6,262 nucleotides of DNA. Origin: an uncultured bacterium. GTDB lineage: Bacteria > Patescibacteriota > Dojkabacteria > B142 > OLB20. Location: the NCBI GenBank assembly GCA_937889205.1, contig CALARN010000038.1:1-6262 (forward strand), read 5' to 3'. Position numbers and translations under genes: made by a program. The notes below the pieces were generated by a model, which made no database searches, was not told the DNA's origin, and saw only the letters and a list, made by a program, of their open reading frames with translations. The number at the start of each line of letters is the position of its first letter. Position 1 is the first letter of the stretch. Positions 5,641-6,262 of this stretch are shown here, piece by piece.

Positions 5641-6262
5641 ATGGCGAAAATTGATTATGCAGCAGTAAAGGATCTGCAAAACTATAGAAACATTGGTATT
5701 ATTGCTCATGTAGATGCTGGAAAAACTACAACTACAGAGAGAATTTTATATTATACAGGTAAGAAACATAAAATTGGTGAAGTACAAGATGGTGCTGCAG
5801 AAATGGACTTTATGGATCAAGAAAGAGAGAGAGGAATTACCATTACTTCCGCTGCTACAACATGTTTTTGGACTTTAGACAATGTTTTACATCGTATTAA
5901 TATTATTGATACACCGGGCCATGTAGATTTCACTGCAGAGGTAGAGAGATCTCTAAGAGTATTAGATGGTGCTGTTGTCATTTTTGATGGCAAAATGGGC
6001 GTAGAGCCACAATCTTCAAAGGTATGGGGACAGGCTGACAAATATATGGTTCCTAGAATGTGTTTTATTAATAAATTAAATCTTATTGGTGGTGACTTTG
6101 AAATGAGTTTAAAGATGATTCAAGACGAATTGTCTTCGAACGCCATTGCAATTACATATCCTATTGGTCGTGAGCATGAATTAAGCGGTTATGTTGATTT
6201 AGTCACTATGCGTGCATATGAGTATGCAGATGAAGATAAGCAAGAATATAAAGAAATTGAAA
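5641..6262 (+). CDS. fusA: Elongation factor G, N-terminal part (cut by the window end)
   Basis: The first 207 codons of translation elongation factor G, the GTPase that moves tRNA and mRNA through the ribosome after peptide transfer. The complete protein is usually near 700 residues, so only most of the G domain is present. Visible motifs are G1 AHVDAGKTTTT (22-32), the EF-G stretch GEVQDGAAEMDFMDQERERGITITSAATT (46-74) with switch I Thr67, and G3 DTPGHVDF (90-97). The G4 position reads NKLN (144-147) in FINKLNLIGGDF, where nearly all translational GTPases have NKxD; Asn147 is encoded by AAT at 6079-6081. The reading frame is otherwise clean and well conserved, so this is not a degraded copy. 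ATG 5641 gives the expected short N-terminus (AKIDYAAVKDLQNYRNIGI). There is no Shine-Dalgarno; the leader is U-rich. Ribosomal protein genes that often precede fusA in bacteria are absent here. Confidence 0.97.
   Translation, partial: MAKIDYAAVKDLQNYRNIGIIAHVDAGKTTTTERILYYTGKKHKIGEVQDGAAEMDFMDQERERGITITSAATTCFWTLDNVLHRINIIDTPGHVDFTAEVERSLRVLDGAVVIFDGKMGVEPQSSKVWGQADKYMVPRMCFINKLNLIGGDFEMSLKMIQDELSSNAIAITYPIGREHELSGYVDLVTMRAYEYADEDKQEYKEIE

Noticed and set aside
5521..5709. Minus-strand open frame of 62 codons across the fusA leader
   Set aside because: It overlaps the fusA start in antisense, has no recognisable protein features, and is typical of chance frames in AT-rich DNA.
5817..6041. 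Minus-strand open frame of 74 codons
   Set aside because: It lies wholly within the conserved fusA coding sequence, in antisense; its reading frame is a by-product of fusA codons.

Overview
The window looks like a low-GC bacterial chromosome fragment, most likely from Patescibacteria (the CPR group). This rests on remembered family resemblance, not on a search. The clues are an Elp3-type radical SAM enzyme with a compact CX3CX2C cluster, an MPKSY...EPGAQRA stretch and the LGGTWSFYP motif, which I associate with CPR genomes. Most genes also lack Shine-Dalgarno sequences and have U-rich leaders, and the exporter is split into adaptor, ATPase and permease. No mobile element, CRISPR array, tRNA or rRNA is visible. 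All coding regions read in the standard code.

Layout: (1) Positions 22-66 hold an intrinsic terminator on the + strand for a gene that lies to the left of the window. It sits inside what appears to be the decayed 3' end of a minus-strand elp3 gene. (2) Positions 270-1727 (minus) encode an Elp3-like tRNA wobble-uridine enzyme. It keeps its radical SAM core and C-terminal Cys cluster but stops at the first strand of the acetyltransferase (KAT/GNAT) domain. Pieces of the missing domain are readable downstream in three frames, broken by TAA, TAG and TAA stops. (3) Positions 1728-1805 are a 78-bp divergent promoter region with a perfect TATAAT on each strand and a small palindrome between them. 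(4) Positions 1806-5478 (plus) form a compact four-gene operon: MacA-like adaptor, MacB-type ATPase, MacB/FtsX-type permease, and a SAM-dependent methyltransferase resembling Trm9/ALKBH8. Junctions are 7 nt, a 4-nt ATGA overlap and an 8-nt overlap. (5) Positions 5479-5640 hold a probable promoter and a small leader hairpin for fusA. (6) Positions 5641-6262 are the first 207 codons of elongation factor G, cut by the window edge.

How the genes may work together: the adaptor, ATPase and permease make a MacAB/YknXYZ-type envelope exporter. Elp3 (cm5U34 chemistry in tRNA) and a Trm9-like methyltransferase (cm5U to mcm5U in eukaryotes) flank it on opposite strands, and fusA follows. The best candidate for something unusual is this pairing, which could be a minimal eukaryote-like wobble-uridine pathway. 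It is complicated by the loss of Elp3's acetyl-CoA domain. A second oddity is EF-G with NKLN in place of the G4 motif NKxD.
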